Shown here piece after piece: positions 11,401 through 23,746 of a stretch of DNA of 64,000 bases. Both the position numbers and the translations under genes were made by a program. Within the stretch, counting starts at the first letter, position 1, and every line of letters starts with the position of its first letter. Origin of the DNA: Chrysoporthe austroafricana (lineage: Eukaryota; Ascomycota; Sordariomycetes; Diaporthales; Cryphonectriaceae); contig JYIP02000008.1 in the NCBI GenBank assembly GCA_001051155.2, forward strand, positions 310,001 to 374,000, read 5' to 3'. The notes beneath the pieces were generated by a model that saw nothing but the letters and a program-made list of their open reading frames with translations, did no database searches and had not been told where the DNA came from.

Positions 11401-13192
11401 ATCTAGGACAGCCAGAGCCAAAAACCCATTGATCCCAGAAGTCCTCGAGGCGAAGCCGCCCCTTCTTCTCGCACTGCCTGCGGAACTGCTCCGAAGACAC
11501 GACGAAGTTCGCCGCGACGTTCTGGTTCTCCGCTGTCATCGACTCTCTCAAACGCTGCGACATGACACGAGTCACTCCGGAGCTATTGGATGACTTCATC
11601 AGCCGCCGGTCCAGGATGAAAACGACCAGGGGTGCCTTGAGGGCCATGAAATCCATCTCGAAATCGCCAAGGTACAAGACCCGTCCCAGGTCATGCAATG
11701 AGGGGCGCCCGTGGTCGACTTCAGTCAGTTTCTCCGCCAACATTCTCATCTGGTATCGGTAGTAGTTGTTGCCAGCCAGCTTCCGAAGATACAAGTCCGT
11801 CATGTAGTATGCGAGACCGACCACGATCCAGGTATCAGTGCGCTCATTGGGACTGATGTAGACGCCAAAGTACTGGCTCGCGATTGTGTGCACAAGCTTC
11901 CTCGTGACCTCGATCTCGGTATCAATTACGTCCTCCGAGTACAGCAGTCGGGAGCTGGCCAGAGAAAAGCCTTGCAAGGGAACGGTGTCCTCTACCATAT
12001 CATCCACGAAGCATATCTTGTAGCTGTTCTCATCAAAGGGGTACTTTGAAAAGGTCAGTGTGAAGTAATCAGCCGCGTTGGCGAGTGGCTGGCATGTATT
12101 GCACACTTCCTCACGACGATGGGGCAAGCAATAACCATGGATCTTGACGGCATTGCCGGCGAGCTTGACCTCGTCCTCCTCGGAGCGGTAGGCCGAGTAC
12201 AGATCCACATCTTCAAATGGGCCGATCGCGAAGCCGATGTGTTGGGCGCCAACAAATCTGGCCTCGAACTCCATGACCTTCTTGGTGATGTCGTCCGCGT
12301 CTTCGTGCTCTCCAACAAGAGTCCCGGAGCACACGGCAGTCATGTCCAATAGCTTGTCCTCTTCGGTCAGCACATAGGTCCCGCGCTGATGAGCATTCTT
12401 CTTGGTGTTCGATCCGGCCACAGTGGCTGCGTGCGCCTGGGAGGCCAAGGGCTGCTCGAGTACGTCGGCAACAGTACGGGGGAACTTGAGGCAGACCCTC
12501 CACTGCAAGACCCTCGTTCGGTCATCGACACATGGAAAGAGGGAGCTAACGTAGCCAGGCTCGAGGGAGTGCCGCGTGAAGGCGTGGGGGTAGCGATCAT
12601 CGCCTTCCTCCACACCAACGAACTGCAAGCCGTCTCGCAGGGTCGTGATCTGGAAGGGAATCGTGATCTCGAACATATTAAGGTCAAGCGGACCCGACGG
12701 AACCGATATCCCAGGAGTTTGCGGCTTGAGTCTGATCTTGTCCGGGCGGAGCCAGACTCGCAGAGAACCAACCGCCGGCTGGCAGCCCTTCTGGTCCCTA
12801 CCGCTTAAGGGCAACTCGGCGCGCCTGACAGGCTCGAGGGGCTTCATGCGTGCTATGCGGAGGTGGTGCTGGCGCGCGCCCCACGTGTACCCCGTCGGTG
12901 TATCCATGAGCTCATACGGGTCCCTGTACTCGACCTTCACCTTCTGGTTGTTGACCGTGACGCCATCCTTGTCGATCTCGCACTGCCGCGCGTCGAGGGT
13001 CACGTACTCGAGGTCGTCGCCCAGCTTGAAGATCTTGATCGTAGTGCTGCCCTTGACCTGCTTCGCGCGAAAAGCGAGGTCGAGCTCGACGCGCTGCTCG
13101 AGGATGACGAAGGGTTCGTACTTAACGGGCCCATCGCCGGAGACGGCTCCATTCGCGGCCGCGGCCGCGCCGCTGTCCATCGCGCCGGACAT
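8404..13192 (-). CDS. TFIID subunit TAF2 (TBP-associated factor 2), 1576 aa, two exons
   Basis: Exons on the minus strand are 13192-9551 and 9492-8404. The 58-nt intron has a GTTAGT donor, a GCTAAC branch site and ends ACCGCAG. TAF2 is the TFIID subunit that contacts the initiator region of core promoters and is related in fold to M1 aminopeptidases. The N-terminal beta domain starts near residue 25 (FVILEQRVELD). The M1-like centre has lost the zinc site: the HExxH position reads HTIAS at residues 435-439, followed by QYFG and a DTWIVVGLA segment that replaces the usual NEG(F/L)A. HEAT-like repeats follow. The last 360 residues are low-complexity, Ala/Pro/Ser/Lys-rich. The ATG at 13192 is preferred because the frame further upstream has no ATG and does not resemble the family. 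Yeast TAF2 is about 1400 aa. Confidence 0.93.
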
Positions 13193-14379
13193 CTCGAATC
13201 GGTCTCGCAGTGGGTGTTGTTCGGAATAGGGTGCGATGTTTGCGAGCCGACGCGTCGCGACGCTGCAGACAGAGCAGACAGACGACCTCTCCCCCCAACC
13301 CTCAACCGCGGGTTGCCTCAGCACCTGAGGCAGGTGCCATGCACAGGATCGGGGTCGCGCAGTCGCCTGCTCGATGATACGGCGTCGCGTGGAATGCTTG
13401 GACGGGATCGCGAACTCGGGCGCAGGGCGTGAAGAGACTGCACGGCCGTGTGGTATGCGATTCTGATGCTGTCGCGGAGAGATGGTTTGCGCAGGTCTAC
13501 GATGAAGCGGGAGGGAGGGGAAGGAAAGCCTAGCTAGCAGTTAAGCTGCGCTCCTGGCGACGGCAGCTCTTTAGCGCACAGGCCACCAGGCACATGTGAA
13601 GGACTGACTGGTCGCTCAACAGGCTCAGTTGCCTACACCATTGCCGCGCATCTGGCCCCAGGCAGACCAGTGTGGCAAAGGAGCTTGCAGAGAATATGAG
13701 GAGTGTCTATGGAAAGCGAATCTCGTCCCTGGCAAGATTACAAAGGCTGAAGAGGTAGTGAATGAAGTCAATAGATGAGGTGAAGCGTGTCGGCAGGCAA
13801 GGGCCAGGCTTGGCTGATCTGACAGGAGGCCCGTGGCATCCCTGCGGCCGCCCCCACATTACGTCGGCGCCGCGAAGAGGCGAGAACCGGGGCAGCTCTC
13901 GTGGCGTGGCACGCGGGTGGAACGGTTCGAATAATATCATCTGGCCCTGTTCCAGCTCTCATCCTTTTCCCTCCTTTTCTACTCTGTAGCATTATGTTCT
14001 CATCCCCTTTGTTCCTCATCCAAGACCTATGTCATCGCCATGCACCTTGAGGTTCACGAGCGTGCAGCGCACGGCTCACAGTGCCTCTTACCTGCCTTGA
14101 GCACACATGCAAGAGAAGACTTCAAAGTAAAGGAGAGCCACAAGTGGTTGTCATGATTTCTTGGTATTAAGTCTGTTCCTTGTACACTGACAAAATCAGC
14201 TTACCAACGCGTCGCTTTCGACGCCAAACAACCGCCAAGCTTGCCGTCAATCCACCGGAGAGCGCCAGATGATAGCCTTCATTGAGCAAGAGTGAGATTA
14301 ACCGTCTCCACCATCTCTTCGATTCCGACGCAGACTGGCTGCGAGATCGCTGTGCTTGACTCAACAAGACGGCCGATCC
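13193..14379. other. Intergenic: TAF2 promoter and 3' region of the SAS4-domain gene
   Basis: About 1.2 kb between two genes on the same (minus) strand. No gene is seen. The TAF2 promoter must lie here. Confidence 0.5.
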
Positions 14380-16156
14380 TCATCCCCGATTCCTGGAGCC
14401 TCGGCGAAGCTGGCGCAACCGTCGCTCTCGTGCCCTCATCGTCTCCTCGTCCCTGTACTCTTTCGGCAGGTCGAAGTCGTGCTCTTCGGGCTCAGGCACC
14501 GGATGGCCCCAGGCCAAGACAGTTCGACCGCGCCGCCGTGACTTATTCAGCGCCGCATCCCGCTGGTATGGCTTCTTGAAGAAAGACTTGAACTCCGTGG
14601 GCGGTGGTGGAGGTGCTTGGTCTATGGCCACCGGGCGTCGTTTCGCCGACTTTGCAGCCATTTGTGATCTCGCCATGGCCTCCTCATACAGCTGCTTAGC
14701 TGCTGCGTCGGTATCACTCTCGGGTAGATCGCTGCCGTCTCCGTCGACATCCTCGCCCTCATTCTCACCGTCGTCCTCGTCTTGCTCCTCTTCCGACAAT
14801 TCTTCCGCCTCCTCTTCGCCAGCGTCCTCGTCCTCGTCCTCCTTCGACGATCCGCTCTCTTGCGAAGCCTCCCGCTCCTTTGCGGCACGCTCCTTCTCAA
14901 GCTTCAAGCGCTTCTCCTCGGCTGCCCACTTTCGGAACTTTTCGAGGACCACCTCGCACTTATTGATGAAGTGCGCTCGAGCCGGCTCGAAATGCTTCTT
15001 CTTGCTCTCTGTGATACCGCTCACGCCCATGGTCTTGAGCCAATCGGGCCCCTTTAGGCCGTCGAGGAGCCGGATGACCTGCTCCTTCTCATGTTGGGAG
15101 CGGCCCTTTTCCGCGTTCCTCGTGATCTTCTCATTCCGGGATTCTTTACGGTGTATTGGCTCGTAATAACCATCCGGGAGAGGGTCGTTCAGAATCTTTC
15201 CTTTGTACTGGGCCTCGAGCCAGCTCAGATCAATTGTGTGCGAGTCGTTCAGGTCGGTCATTAAATCGTCGCTGTAGCTGCGCACCAAAAAGGTGGAGGA
15301 CGCCAGGTGGGGCTCCCGGCGTGGCAGGGAGGTGGAGGAGGATGACGGGGACGAGTCGACCACGACGATAGGGGTATTGAGCATCAGGATGTCTGCAAAC
15401 GGGTGTCAGGTCAGCTGCACGGCCGTGAAATGGAAGCCGCATCAATTGCAGGTAGGTTGTAGGGCACTTACGCTGCTCCTTGGGGATATTCCCAATTACC
15501 TCGTCGTATTCAGGAAAGTAGGCCGACAGCTCGCTCTTGTAGCGCACGCCCTCCTGGGAGCGCAGCTTGCGGCCCTGGGTCTTGTTGGCCATGTCGGCCG
15601 AGCTCGGCTGCAGCCTGTCCAGCTCATGCTTGATGCCATTGACGACCTTTGCCTGATGTTTTGTGAGGGCGGCAGCAGTCTCGTCGTCCGCTGCGGCGAC
15701 AGCCTTCAGGGCTGGTGGTGCGGGTGGTGCGGGCGCCGGCGCTGCTCGTGTGGGCTCAGGGGCGGCGGGTGGAGGCGCGGTGGCAGCCTGCTGGCGGAGG
15801 TTGTTTTTAGGGGGTTTATTATGGGCCACGCTGACGCTGGCCACCCTTGCGGGACGGTGGTGGTGGTGCTGCTGCTGCCTCGAATCGATGTTCTCTGGGT
15901 AAAGCCGGGCCTGATACTGGCTCTTAGACGGTATCTCGATCTCGAACTTTGCCTTCTTGGTGGGCTTGAGGTCGTAGGTGAGGTTGGTGGCCTCGTGCAG
16001 GCGTTTGAGGGGGCGGGAGGAGTTGGACTGCTGGTGATGGCGCGTAGCGCGCTGGGACTGTGTCGGGTGGCGTGGGTGAGCTTGGTGGTGAGCAGGATGG
16101 GCAACGAGACCCTCGGCCCTACGAGTAGAGCGAGTGCTGGTTGCAGTCATGGCCAT
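14380..16156 (-). CDS. SAS4-domain chromatin protein, 565 aa, two exons
   Basis: Exons on the minus strand are 16156-15472 and 15392-14380. The 79-nt intron has a GTAAGT donor, ends GTTTGCAG and splits a His codon. A conserved block in exon 2 (about residues 270-370) contains LPDGYYEPIHRK, HEKEQVIRLLDGL, DWLKTMGVSG and a helix with FINKCEVVLEKFRKW. This matches the domain named after subunit 4 of the SAS (Something About Silencing) histone acetyltransferase complex, as I recall it. The flanking parts are basic and His/Pro-rich (N-terminal) and Glu/Asp-rich (about 390-450), as expected for a nuclear histone-binding or scaffold protein. Two ATGs (16156 and 16150) are equally possible starts; more upstream in-frame codons lack an ATG. 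It lies head-to-head with the IQ-motif gene. Confidence 0.75.
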
Positions 16157-17959
16157 CGCTGGAGAGGCGGTCTCCTCGCATGTTTCGCCGGCGGGTCGAC
16201 GATTGATGGGAGCTGCTGCTGCCAATTGAGAATTCGATGGCTGTTTGTTGACTGTCCGTGAGCTGTGGCCGATTGATTTGCGGAGATTGCGCCGCGTCTG
16301 CCCAGGTTGCCGTCCCTTCTCTCCTCCTGCGTAGGTGCTGGGGACCGCTGGGGACCGCTACTGTTAGAGCAAATCAAGTTGCCTGCGGCGCAGCTTCAGC
16401 GCTGTGTCTGGGCAGGCCTAAGGCTGCCAAGGGGAGCTGCCGCTGCCCTTGCCGCTAACTGCTTCCGAAGTCCCAAGCAGACTGCAGACTGCAAGCGTTC
16501 GCCTCTCGTACCCGGCTCTGCCACTGAGCGAGCGAAAAGACCGCGGGCAGGGCAATCTCTTTCTTCTCTATCATAGCACGGGTCTTTGGGTCCGCGCAGA
16601 CCTTTGTGCCTTACGATGTTGTACCTTTTGACGAGCAGCAGATTGAGGGTCCTCACAAACCCCAAGGCTGTCTGTCTTCTCCATTCGTCCGTGCGGGTCA
16701 ACCGTCTGCCCCGCCTCCGGTCGTGGTCAAGGAGAGCTGCACCTATCCTATCTAATGGTGTATTATTAGGCGAGTTCTCCGGCTCTAGAATCGCAGTTCG
16801 GTGCTGCGCCGCGGTCTGGAGGGCTCCAGAGGCTACGGCAGGGAGAGCGCAGGAGAGCACTGCAGTAGTCAGTTTTGCAGGGAGAAGCTGACGCTAACGC
16901 CAAAGCCCAGTACTGCTGCTGCTAGCCAGCTAGCGTGTCCCCGCCCAGCTGCCAGGCTCTTCGTCTTTGACGGCTGGCTTAGAGTCTTTCCAAACCCAGC
17001 AGAACGGACATCCGCATGCCTTTGCAAGCTTTGGTTGCTCTTTGGTTGCTCCTTGTCACCACGCCACTTCTCATCAACCAGCCCCAATCGAGGTCATGCT
17101 CCGCATGCTCTATTTACACCTCGAGAAAAGTTTCCACCTCTAGATGGCTTGCGCGATGGCGTCAATTCTAGGAACCCGAGCCCTGGCTAGAGGGGCCTTG
17201 CATGCAAGCAAGTCTTGAATCCCAGCTGCAACCAAAAAGCCACCGCGCCAGAGCTGTCTAAGCAGCGGGCCGCGGTATTGTCTATTGTCCGGTCTTCACG
17301 CTCGATCCTTCTGAAGTTTCCGTCTTGCACACTGTAACTTCGCCGCCTGCAGGATGACGTTCTCTTCGAACAGGGCCGAGCCACCGGCTCCCTCCTCTCG
17401 CTGGTTGCTAGTCTGCCCTCAGCCACCAGCGACTGGCGCGTCTTGCTCACAGGTCTCAGCTCGCCGAGGATCACGCTCGCTCAGCAGTGGATATTCGCAC
17501 TGAGCGCATGCCCCGCAGGTTGGATGGGCAAGGCAGATCAGCCATGGACCGCCACCACGACGGATCTCTCGAGATCTGAGATCATCCTGGCAGCCCTACA
17601 CGCGCTGTGCAGAAGCTAAAGGCTGCGTTACGATGCCCTTCCCTACCTAGCACATACTTAGGTACTTGACATACAACCCTGATCGTCTTGCTTCTCCAAT
17701 CTTGGTCCCGGCCCCTGTTCAACGGTCGGTGTTGTTTTTGGCTCTGCCGTCATTGCTTGTCTGTTACTTGCCGTCGCTGTTACTCTTGTACCCTCCCGCC
17801 CTGCGGTGTCTGGGCATTCCAGTTGCCATCAACAACTTACCTTCCCACGCTTCTGCACGCGTTCTGTCGAGGTCAGCTTCTCTCTAGCCGTCGTCCTCTC
17901 ATTCCCGGGTTCCAATCCGAGATCCTACCTCAGTAGGTAGAGAACTTTCCGCGGTCACG
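16157..17959. promoter_or_regulatory. Shared 1.8-kb promoter region between divergent SAS4-domain and IQ-motif genes
   Basis: The two flanking genes are transcribed away from each other, so both promoters lie here. No coding frame with a recognisable product is seen. A short direct repeat (TTTGGTTGCTC twice) occurs at about 17031-17052. The 250 bases before 17960 are pyrimidine-rich and suit the 5' leader of the IQ gene. Confidence 0.5.
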
Positions 17960-20227
17960 ATGGGGCAAGCGCATGTGAAGGAAGATGCAACACCGACGTC
18001 ATCCGCCCCGCCATCTACCACCCTAAACCAGTCCCTGCCCACCCCTCCAAGGACGCCTACTGTACCAGCCGATGCAGACACTGATAAACATGCTCTCGTC
18101 GCAGCGAGGAGACCACAAGGGTCTCACCACAGACACAGAACATCCAATACGTCCATAGACACCACAACATCGTACCGTTCCCGGAAGGAATACATGGACT
18201 CGCTCGTGCCGCCCTCGAGCGAGGAGATGGCGCGCATCTCGCAGATACAGCTACAACGTGAGCAGGAGGACAGGCGCAAGTCGCGGGAGAGGGAGAAGGA
18301 GCTCCGCAGATCCAAAGATTTATCTCGATCAAGTCTGAACGTCCAGGACAAGCTTGCGCGCAGCGGCGGCATCTTCGGCACCCACAACCATAAGAAGTCG
18401 GACGGCGCAACCCGTCCCCGGCAGAGCAGCGTCACCGCGTCCGCAATAGCCAGCGCGATAGCTGCAGGAGTGGCCCCCGAAGATGGCGACAACCTCCGGG
18501 TCTATCGCGCCGCGACGCTGATACAGAGGACGTACAGAGGGTACAGGACGAGGCGGGAGATGAAAGGCCTGGGGCTGAGTGCCGACACGAGGTGGACGCA
18601 TGCGATACGCGAGATGCGGTTCCGGGAGATGACGAAGCCGCGCGGGAGAGATGACATACCTGTTCCGCTGGGCACCGAGGCGAGCCAAGAGGGCTTAGGA
18701 GCAAGCGACGCCGAGGCGGCGAGGAGATCTAGCTCGGCACGCTACAAATGGAAGAAGGTCGCGGTCATCGCCGGGCGGGCCGCGGCGGACATGGACGACG
18801 ATCCCACGAGCTCGAGCTCGAGTGATTCCGACTCCGACTCCGAATCGGGTCTCATGACGCCGGAAAAGAGGAGGAAGGCACACGAGAAGCGCGAGGCGGT
18901 CAAAGCTAGGCGGCGGAAAGACGCGCGAATGATGGGGCTGCAGTACTTCTTGGAGATGGTTGACCTGAAGCACAGATACGGCTCCAACCTGCGGACATAC
19001 CATGAGGAATGGAAGAGGGCGGACACGCAAGAACCTTTCTTCTACTGGCTCGACTATGGCGAGGGGCGCAATATCGAAGTTTCTGCGTGCCCACGGGAGC
19101 GGCTTGAGCGCGAGCAGGTCCGGTACCTCTCCAGGGAAGAGCGGCAGTACTACCTCGTGCAGGTCGACGCTCAGGGCCGGCTCTGCTGGGCGAAGAACGG
19201 TGCGCGAATCGACACGACCGAGCAATGGAAGGACAGCATCCACGGGATCGTACCCGCAGACGACCCGACGCCCTCGTTCCAGCCGGTCTCAACCAACCCG
19301 AACGCGCCGAGGCTCTTCCCCAGCGACTCATTCTCCTCCGCCGGCAGCAGCATATCCGACGCCTCGGAGTCCGAGCTCGAGGCCGCGCGCGCGGCGAAGT
19401 ACGCCTCGCCCGGCTTCCAGGACGCCAAGGGCGTCAAGAAGGTCACCCACCTCTCGGCCTCCACCATCTTCAACACCCTGCTGCGCAAGTCCGTCCGCAA
19501 GAACACGTGGATCTTCGTCGCCGACACCAGCTTCCGGCTGTACGTGGGGATCAAGGACAGCGGCGCGTTCCAGCACTCGTCGTTCCTGCAGGGCTCGCGC
19601 ATCTCGGCGGCGGGGCTCATCAAGATCAAGAACGGCCGGCTGGCGAGCCTCAGCCCGCTCTCGGGGCACTACCGGCCGCCGGCGAGCAACTTCCGCGCGT
19701 TCGTGCGCAGCCTCAAGGAGGAGGGCGTCGACATGAGCCACGTCTCCATCTCCAAGTCCTACGCCGTGCTGGTCGGGCTGGAGATGTACATGAAGACGCG
19801 CCAGAAGGGCAAGAGCCTGCTCAAGAAGACCGCGCACAAGAAGGACAAGATCGTCCACCCCGAGGTGGCGCAGAAGCGCGAGGAGGAAGAGAAGGACAAG
19901 AGCCAGAGCGCGGAGAAGGAGAGGCGGTTCCTCGAGAAGCAGGCCGAGGAGGAGGAGAAGAGGCGGGAGGAGAACAGGGCCGCGGTCAGGGTGATGCAGA
20001 AGCTTGGGCTCAGCCCTACCGTGCCGGAAGGGCAGAAGGACGAGGCGGCCCAGGTCGAGGCGGAAGGGGAGGCCTCGGCAGCGGCGGCGGAGGGGAAAGA
20101 GCTGGGCGAGATCAGGGAGCTCAAGGCCGAGGAGGAGAAGGAGGCCGCCGCCGCCGAGGCTGCAGGCGGGCTGACGGTGGGGGCCGAGGATGAGAAGAAG
20201 GGCGCTGCGGCTGCTGATACGCAGTGA
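17960..20227 (+). CDS. IQ calmodulin-binding-motif protein, 755 aa
   Basis: Single exon. Residues 188-199 form a canonical IQ motif (IQRTYRGYRTRR), a calmodulin or myosin-light-chain binding helix. Two further blocks appear conserved in Pezizomycotina homologues as far as I recall: about 323-425 (YFLEMVDLKHRYG, FFYWLDYGEGRN, VRYLSREERQYYLV) and about 493-618 (FVADTSFRLYVGIK, FQHSSFLQGSRISAAGLI, LSPLSGHYRPP, SISKSYAVLVGLE). A serine/aspartate tract lies near 285-300. The last 125 residues are a highly charged Lys/Glu coiled coil ending in an Ala/Glu-rich tail. The start ATG follows a CT-rich leader; the N-terminus MGQAHV has glycine at position 2, but position 6 is not Ser or Thr, so myristoylation is doubtful. 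The likely role is Ca2+/calmodulin-linked; the exact function is unknown. Confidence 0.85.
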   Translation: MGQAHVKEDATPTSSAPPSTTLNQSLPTPPRTPTVPADADTDKHALVAARRPQGSHHRHRTSNTSIDTTTSYRSRKEYMDSLVPPSSEEMARISQIQLQREQEDRRKSREREKELRRSKDLSRSSLNVQDKLARSGGIFGTHNHKKSDGATRPRQSSVTASAIASAIAAGVAPEDGDNLRVYRAATLIQRTYRGYRTRREMKGLGLSADTRWTHAIREMRFREMTKPRGRDDIPVPLGTEASQEGLGASDAEAARRSSSARYKWKKVAVIAGRAAADMDDDPTSSSSSDSDSDSESGLMTPEKRRKAHEKREAVKARRRKDARMMGLQYFLEMVDLKHRYGSNLRTYHEEWKRADTQEPFFYWLDYGEGRNIEVSACPRERLEREQVRYLSREERQYYLVQVDAQGRLCWAKNGARIDTTEQWKDSIHGIVPADDPTPSFQPVSTNPNAPRLFPSDSFSSAGSSISDASESELEAARAAKYASPGFQDAKGVKKVTHLSASTIFNTLLRKSVRKNTWIFVADTSFRLYVGIKDSGAFQHSSFLQGSRISAAGLIKIKNGRLASLSPLSGHYRPPASNFRAFVRSLKEEGVDMSHVSISKSYAVLVGLEMYMKTRQKGKSLLKKTAHKKDKIVHPEVAQKREEEEKDKSQSAEKERRFLEKQAEEEEKRREENRAAVRVMQKLGLSPTVPEGQKDEAAQVEAEGEASAAAAEGKELGEIRELKAEEEKEAAAAEAAGGLTVGAEDEKKGAAAADTQ

Positions 20228-20643
20228 TGCGCATGTTTGCGGTGGCTTTCATATCATTGGATCTACATTTGGACGGGCTGCAAGGCGTACGGTTTTAGAG
20301 AGACCTTGATACCCCACGAGCCTGGCTCGTACGACGCTCTGTTGCGATGTGAATTTAGCTGGATATGATTCTAGCATTGATGAATGGCATCGCTACCTCT
20401 TATCACATATTGTAAATCATATTTGCGCGCTCAAAATTTCGGGACGTAGCCACTGTTTCGATACAGTCTCTCTCCCACTGTGGCACATGAAGAGGCATAA
20501 AACGTACACCAACCATTATCATTAAAGCCATATCGAATATACATGAGAAAAAGAAGGAAACAAAAAAAGGGTATTCAAGAATGACGTGACGAAGGCGCCG
20601 TGGCATGCCCTCGATGGACTGCGATGCCGCTCCATGGTGACGC
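20228..20643. other. Short intergenic stretch holding 3' UTRs of convergent genes
   Basis: 416 bases, somewhat AT-rich. No gene is seen. The open frame that runs leftward from 20643 on the minus strand lies beyond the true stop of the PX-domain gene. Confidence 0.5.
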
Positions 20644-21834
20644 TCACGAGAAAAGGAATTCCTTGAGGACCGGCGAGCCGGAAAACTCTGGGTTCAATAA
20701 AATACAGCTGCGGCAGCCTCTGGTCAGCGAATCTTGTCGTATCAACAGCAAATCGAGACTTCTCTCTCGGGAGGACATACTTGAGGAAATATTGCAGGCC
20801 AGCCCTTCTCTTCTCCAGGAACCGGGGCCGGAACCTCGAGATGACGCTCTTGGGCGGCAGGACGGGGACCGCCGCCTCGAAGGCCGGGAACGTCTGGATG
20901 AGCTGGTGGCGGAAGTCGTCGAACTCGGAGTAGCGCTTTCTTATGTTCATGTACGGACCCTGCCGGTCGGGAAAGTCAGCAAGAAGCCCCCAGACACCTC
21001 TTCTCTCTCCCCGAACTGCGGCCCCCTCCCTTCTCTGCCGGATGTCCCTGCCGGGGGTAGGGGGGAGTGAGGACTCACGCTCAGCGTCTGCACCCGTATG
21101 TTCCACACCACGAACGCCCCGATGTTGGTGGCGCTACCATTGACGACGACGTAGTCCGTGACCTCGACGCTCTTGGCCCAGCACGCCCTGTTGCGGTCCC
21201 GGCCGTACGACGTCCGCGCCTCCTCGGAGCCCCGCGGCCGCCCGTCGCCGTTGTCGTCGTCTTCCGCCTCGTTGTCCTGCAGCGTGATTGCGCCGGGCAC
21301 GAGGCTCTCCGTCGAGAGGTTGCCGCTGCGGAGGGAGGCGTGCGCGAGCCCGCCCTCGCCGCCGCCGCTGTGGTTGTGTGCCCAGTACGGCGGCGATGTG
21401 ACTGGGGAGGTGACCTGTCGCGGGGGGTGGTCGGGCTCGGGCCGCGGGTCGACGGGGAAGAGGCGGCGGTCGTCTTCGCCACCGTCGTCGTCATCATCGA
21501 ATAATGAGCGGTTGTGTTGTTGTTGCTGCTGCTGCTCCTCTCCCTGGGCCTTCCCGGCGCCGTCGAGGTTCCTCACCGCGGCCCCGTCGGCCGGGCGGGC
21601 GCGGGCGCCATCCTGGCTGTGTGTGTAGTCCCCGTCGCTGGTGGTGCTGCTCTCCTCCTCCTCGCTGCCGTCATGCGACGGGTCGAACTCCGGGAACTGC
21701 TCCGTGGCGACGCTGTCGTCGTCCTCCGCCGGGGCTTGCGCCGCGTAGTTCCCGGGCGCGCTCCCGTGCCCGCTCAGGCTGCCGTGCTGTGAGAAGGGCT
21801 GGTGGTGGTGTGGTTGTTGGGTGGCCGTGGCCAT
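20644..21834 (-). CDS. PX-domain endosomal/vacuolar protein, Ypt35-like, 332 aa, three exons
   Basis: Exons on the minus strand are 21834-21079, 20959-20781 and 20707-20644. Intron 1 is 119 nt (GTGAGT to CCGGCAG) and intron 2 is 73 nt (GTATGT to CCGCAG). Residues 1-195 are disordered and acidic with Gln and Asp runs. The PX domain follows: VEVTDYVVV, VVWNIRVQTL, then exon 2 with MNIRKRYSEFDDFRHQL (the R-Y-S-E/D-F phosphoinositide-binding core) and PPKSVISRFRPRFLEKRR. Exon 3 gives the short ending LNPEFSGSPVLKEFLFS, which is the Ypt35 signature as I recall it. Yeast Ypt35 binds PI3P on endosomes and vacuoles and recruits Vps13 at contact sites, so an adapter role is likely. Reading through intron 2 would give an unrelated tail, so splicing there is well supported. 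Confidence 0.85.
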
Positions 21835-23746
21835 AGAGCCATGCGGGTGAGGCCTCCAGGGGGATGGCCTCGGGGAGCAAGCCTGTCTGTCTGTGTCTGT
21901 CTTGTCTGTCTGTCTTCGAGCTGATCTCGCGCGCTGGCCGGGTCAGGAATTGGTCTGGGGATCGAGGAAGTCCTGCGCCGCGCGTCGATAAGGGACTAGG
22001 TCGGGTTTGGGGGGGGGGCAGTTAGATAAGGGATGCGAGCAGAACTTTTTGCGCAGAGATCGACAAGGTCCCAATTGAAGCAGGCCGGTGAAATCGAGTC
22101 GCACCGGGGCCTGAGACGGGTGGGGCCGGCGCCCCCCCGGGGCATGCAGGGGGCGGGAGTGCCACGAGTGCTCATCTTCCGTGGCCCGCTGTCAACGGCC
22201 TGCCCGCTGACTCAGCCTCCACCGCCCTTGGGCATGCGCCCATTCATATTGCCTATTCTGGTATGCTTTGGCCTGCTTCCGCATCTCCTCCGTTGTCTAC
22301 TGAATAGGACATGCGTTCAACAGTGCTTCCCGGGCTAGAACTAACATACGTGTGAGGTACCGCAACTGTGGGCGTATCATTGGGGTATCAAGGGCCTAGT
22401 ACAGATCGCCAAGGGGGTATAGAGCCTCGCACACTATCGAATACATATATACTGCCTTCCTTTCCAGAGCCTTCTGTTTTCTAAAGAAAGAAAAAATTAG
22501 AGTAAGTAATATCAAGCGGAAGAAGGACACTAGACGGACGAAGAACATAATCAAGTGGTAGGGAGCAGGTTTTCTACCTTTTACAAGTTCTAGGCTCACT
22601 AAACATTTGTGCAAGCGCCCCGGATGTCCACTAGTCAGCTGTTTTCTGGTGGCGAAAGCTGTACGCAGTGATATCTGTCCCATGGCGTTGAAGGTAGCCC
22701 CAGCAGCTCCACCTCCTCGGTCGATGTATAGTCCAACACGGCTTGTATTTAATTACTCCAAGAGCACTCGAGGTGCCTAGATGAATCTCTCTCCACCAGA
22801 CAATGACCATTCTGAAACCATATAATATTCTACACTGAATAAGTTTGATATCGCCACACGAATAGCCTGTCAAGCATCTTAATTGGATTATTTTCGAGTG
22901 GGGAATGCCAATAATTATGGTCGGCTTGTCCCCAAACCGAGACCAAAGTCAGTTGGCAGGGATGACGAGTAAGACGAACTGGAGTATCGAGTCTCTTAAC
23001 ACAAAATAATGAACGGGATGCGTATGTGTCACGAGCCAGGCTTTGGGTCCTCTGCCAAACGTCAGACTGTCGATAGGTAAACATGAAAATGCTGTTGTAG
23101 CTATCGAATAAGCCCGTTCTTCACACGCGTGCCCTGATATTCTCTGCGCCTATACTGACCTACCTTTACGTAATACATTAGATGAGTAGCAGAGGTCTAG
23201 CGAGGGACAAGCATACCGTGTATCTACTCTTCACCCCTGATCTACAAGGCCAGGTCAGGGCCGACAGGAATTGACGAGAGCCATCAATAGGACCTGTGCG
23301 GAATCCTATGATCATAAAAAGGAATACTTACCGTAGTATGCCGTCGTCGACTGAGTCGCTCCTGTTGACAGGGCTGATCTGTGGTATTCTCCACTGCCAG
23401 AGCCACCCAGCTCGGAAGTAGAGTTGACGCAATGGGACTATATCGCCCCCAACATAGCATTTCGATCTGCCGCGTGAACGGTAATGAGGAACACTGTTGG
23501 CTGCATTCCTGCCGTATCGGTGTCACGACAAAGACAGAGACAAGATTCCACATCGCCCAGGCAGGTAAGTGCCCCATGCAGCCGTCTCGGAAACACCTCA
23601 GCAGCGCTTCTACGGTGCAGCATGCTACGTAACCGATAGCAGGAAACACTATAGCGTGATGAGCGTGATGTCTGAGTACAAAAGAGCGGTTGGGCAGGAT
23701 AGCGCACCGCAGGATAAGATAGAGCTGACGGCGAATAATCTGACAC

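Noticed and set aside
13193..13324. 44 extra N-terminal residues of TAF2
   Set aside because: The frame is open but contains no ATG upstream of 13192, and the text does not resemble TAF2.
19225..20193. Long alternative plus-strand frame inside the IQ-motif gene
   Set aside because: Out-of-frame shadow rich in Arg, Gly and Gln; the called frame carries the conserved blocks.
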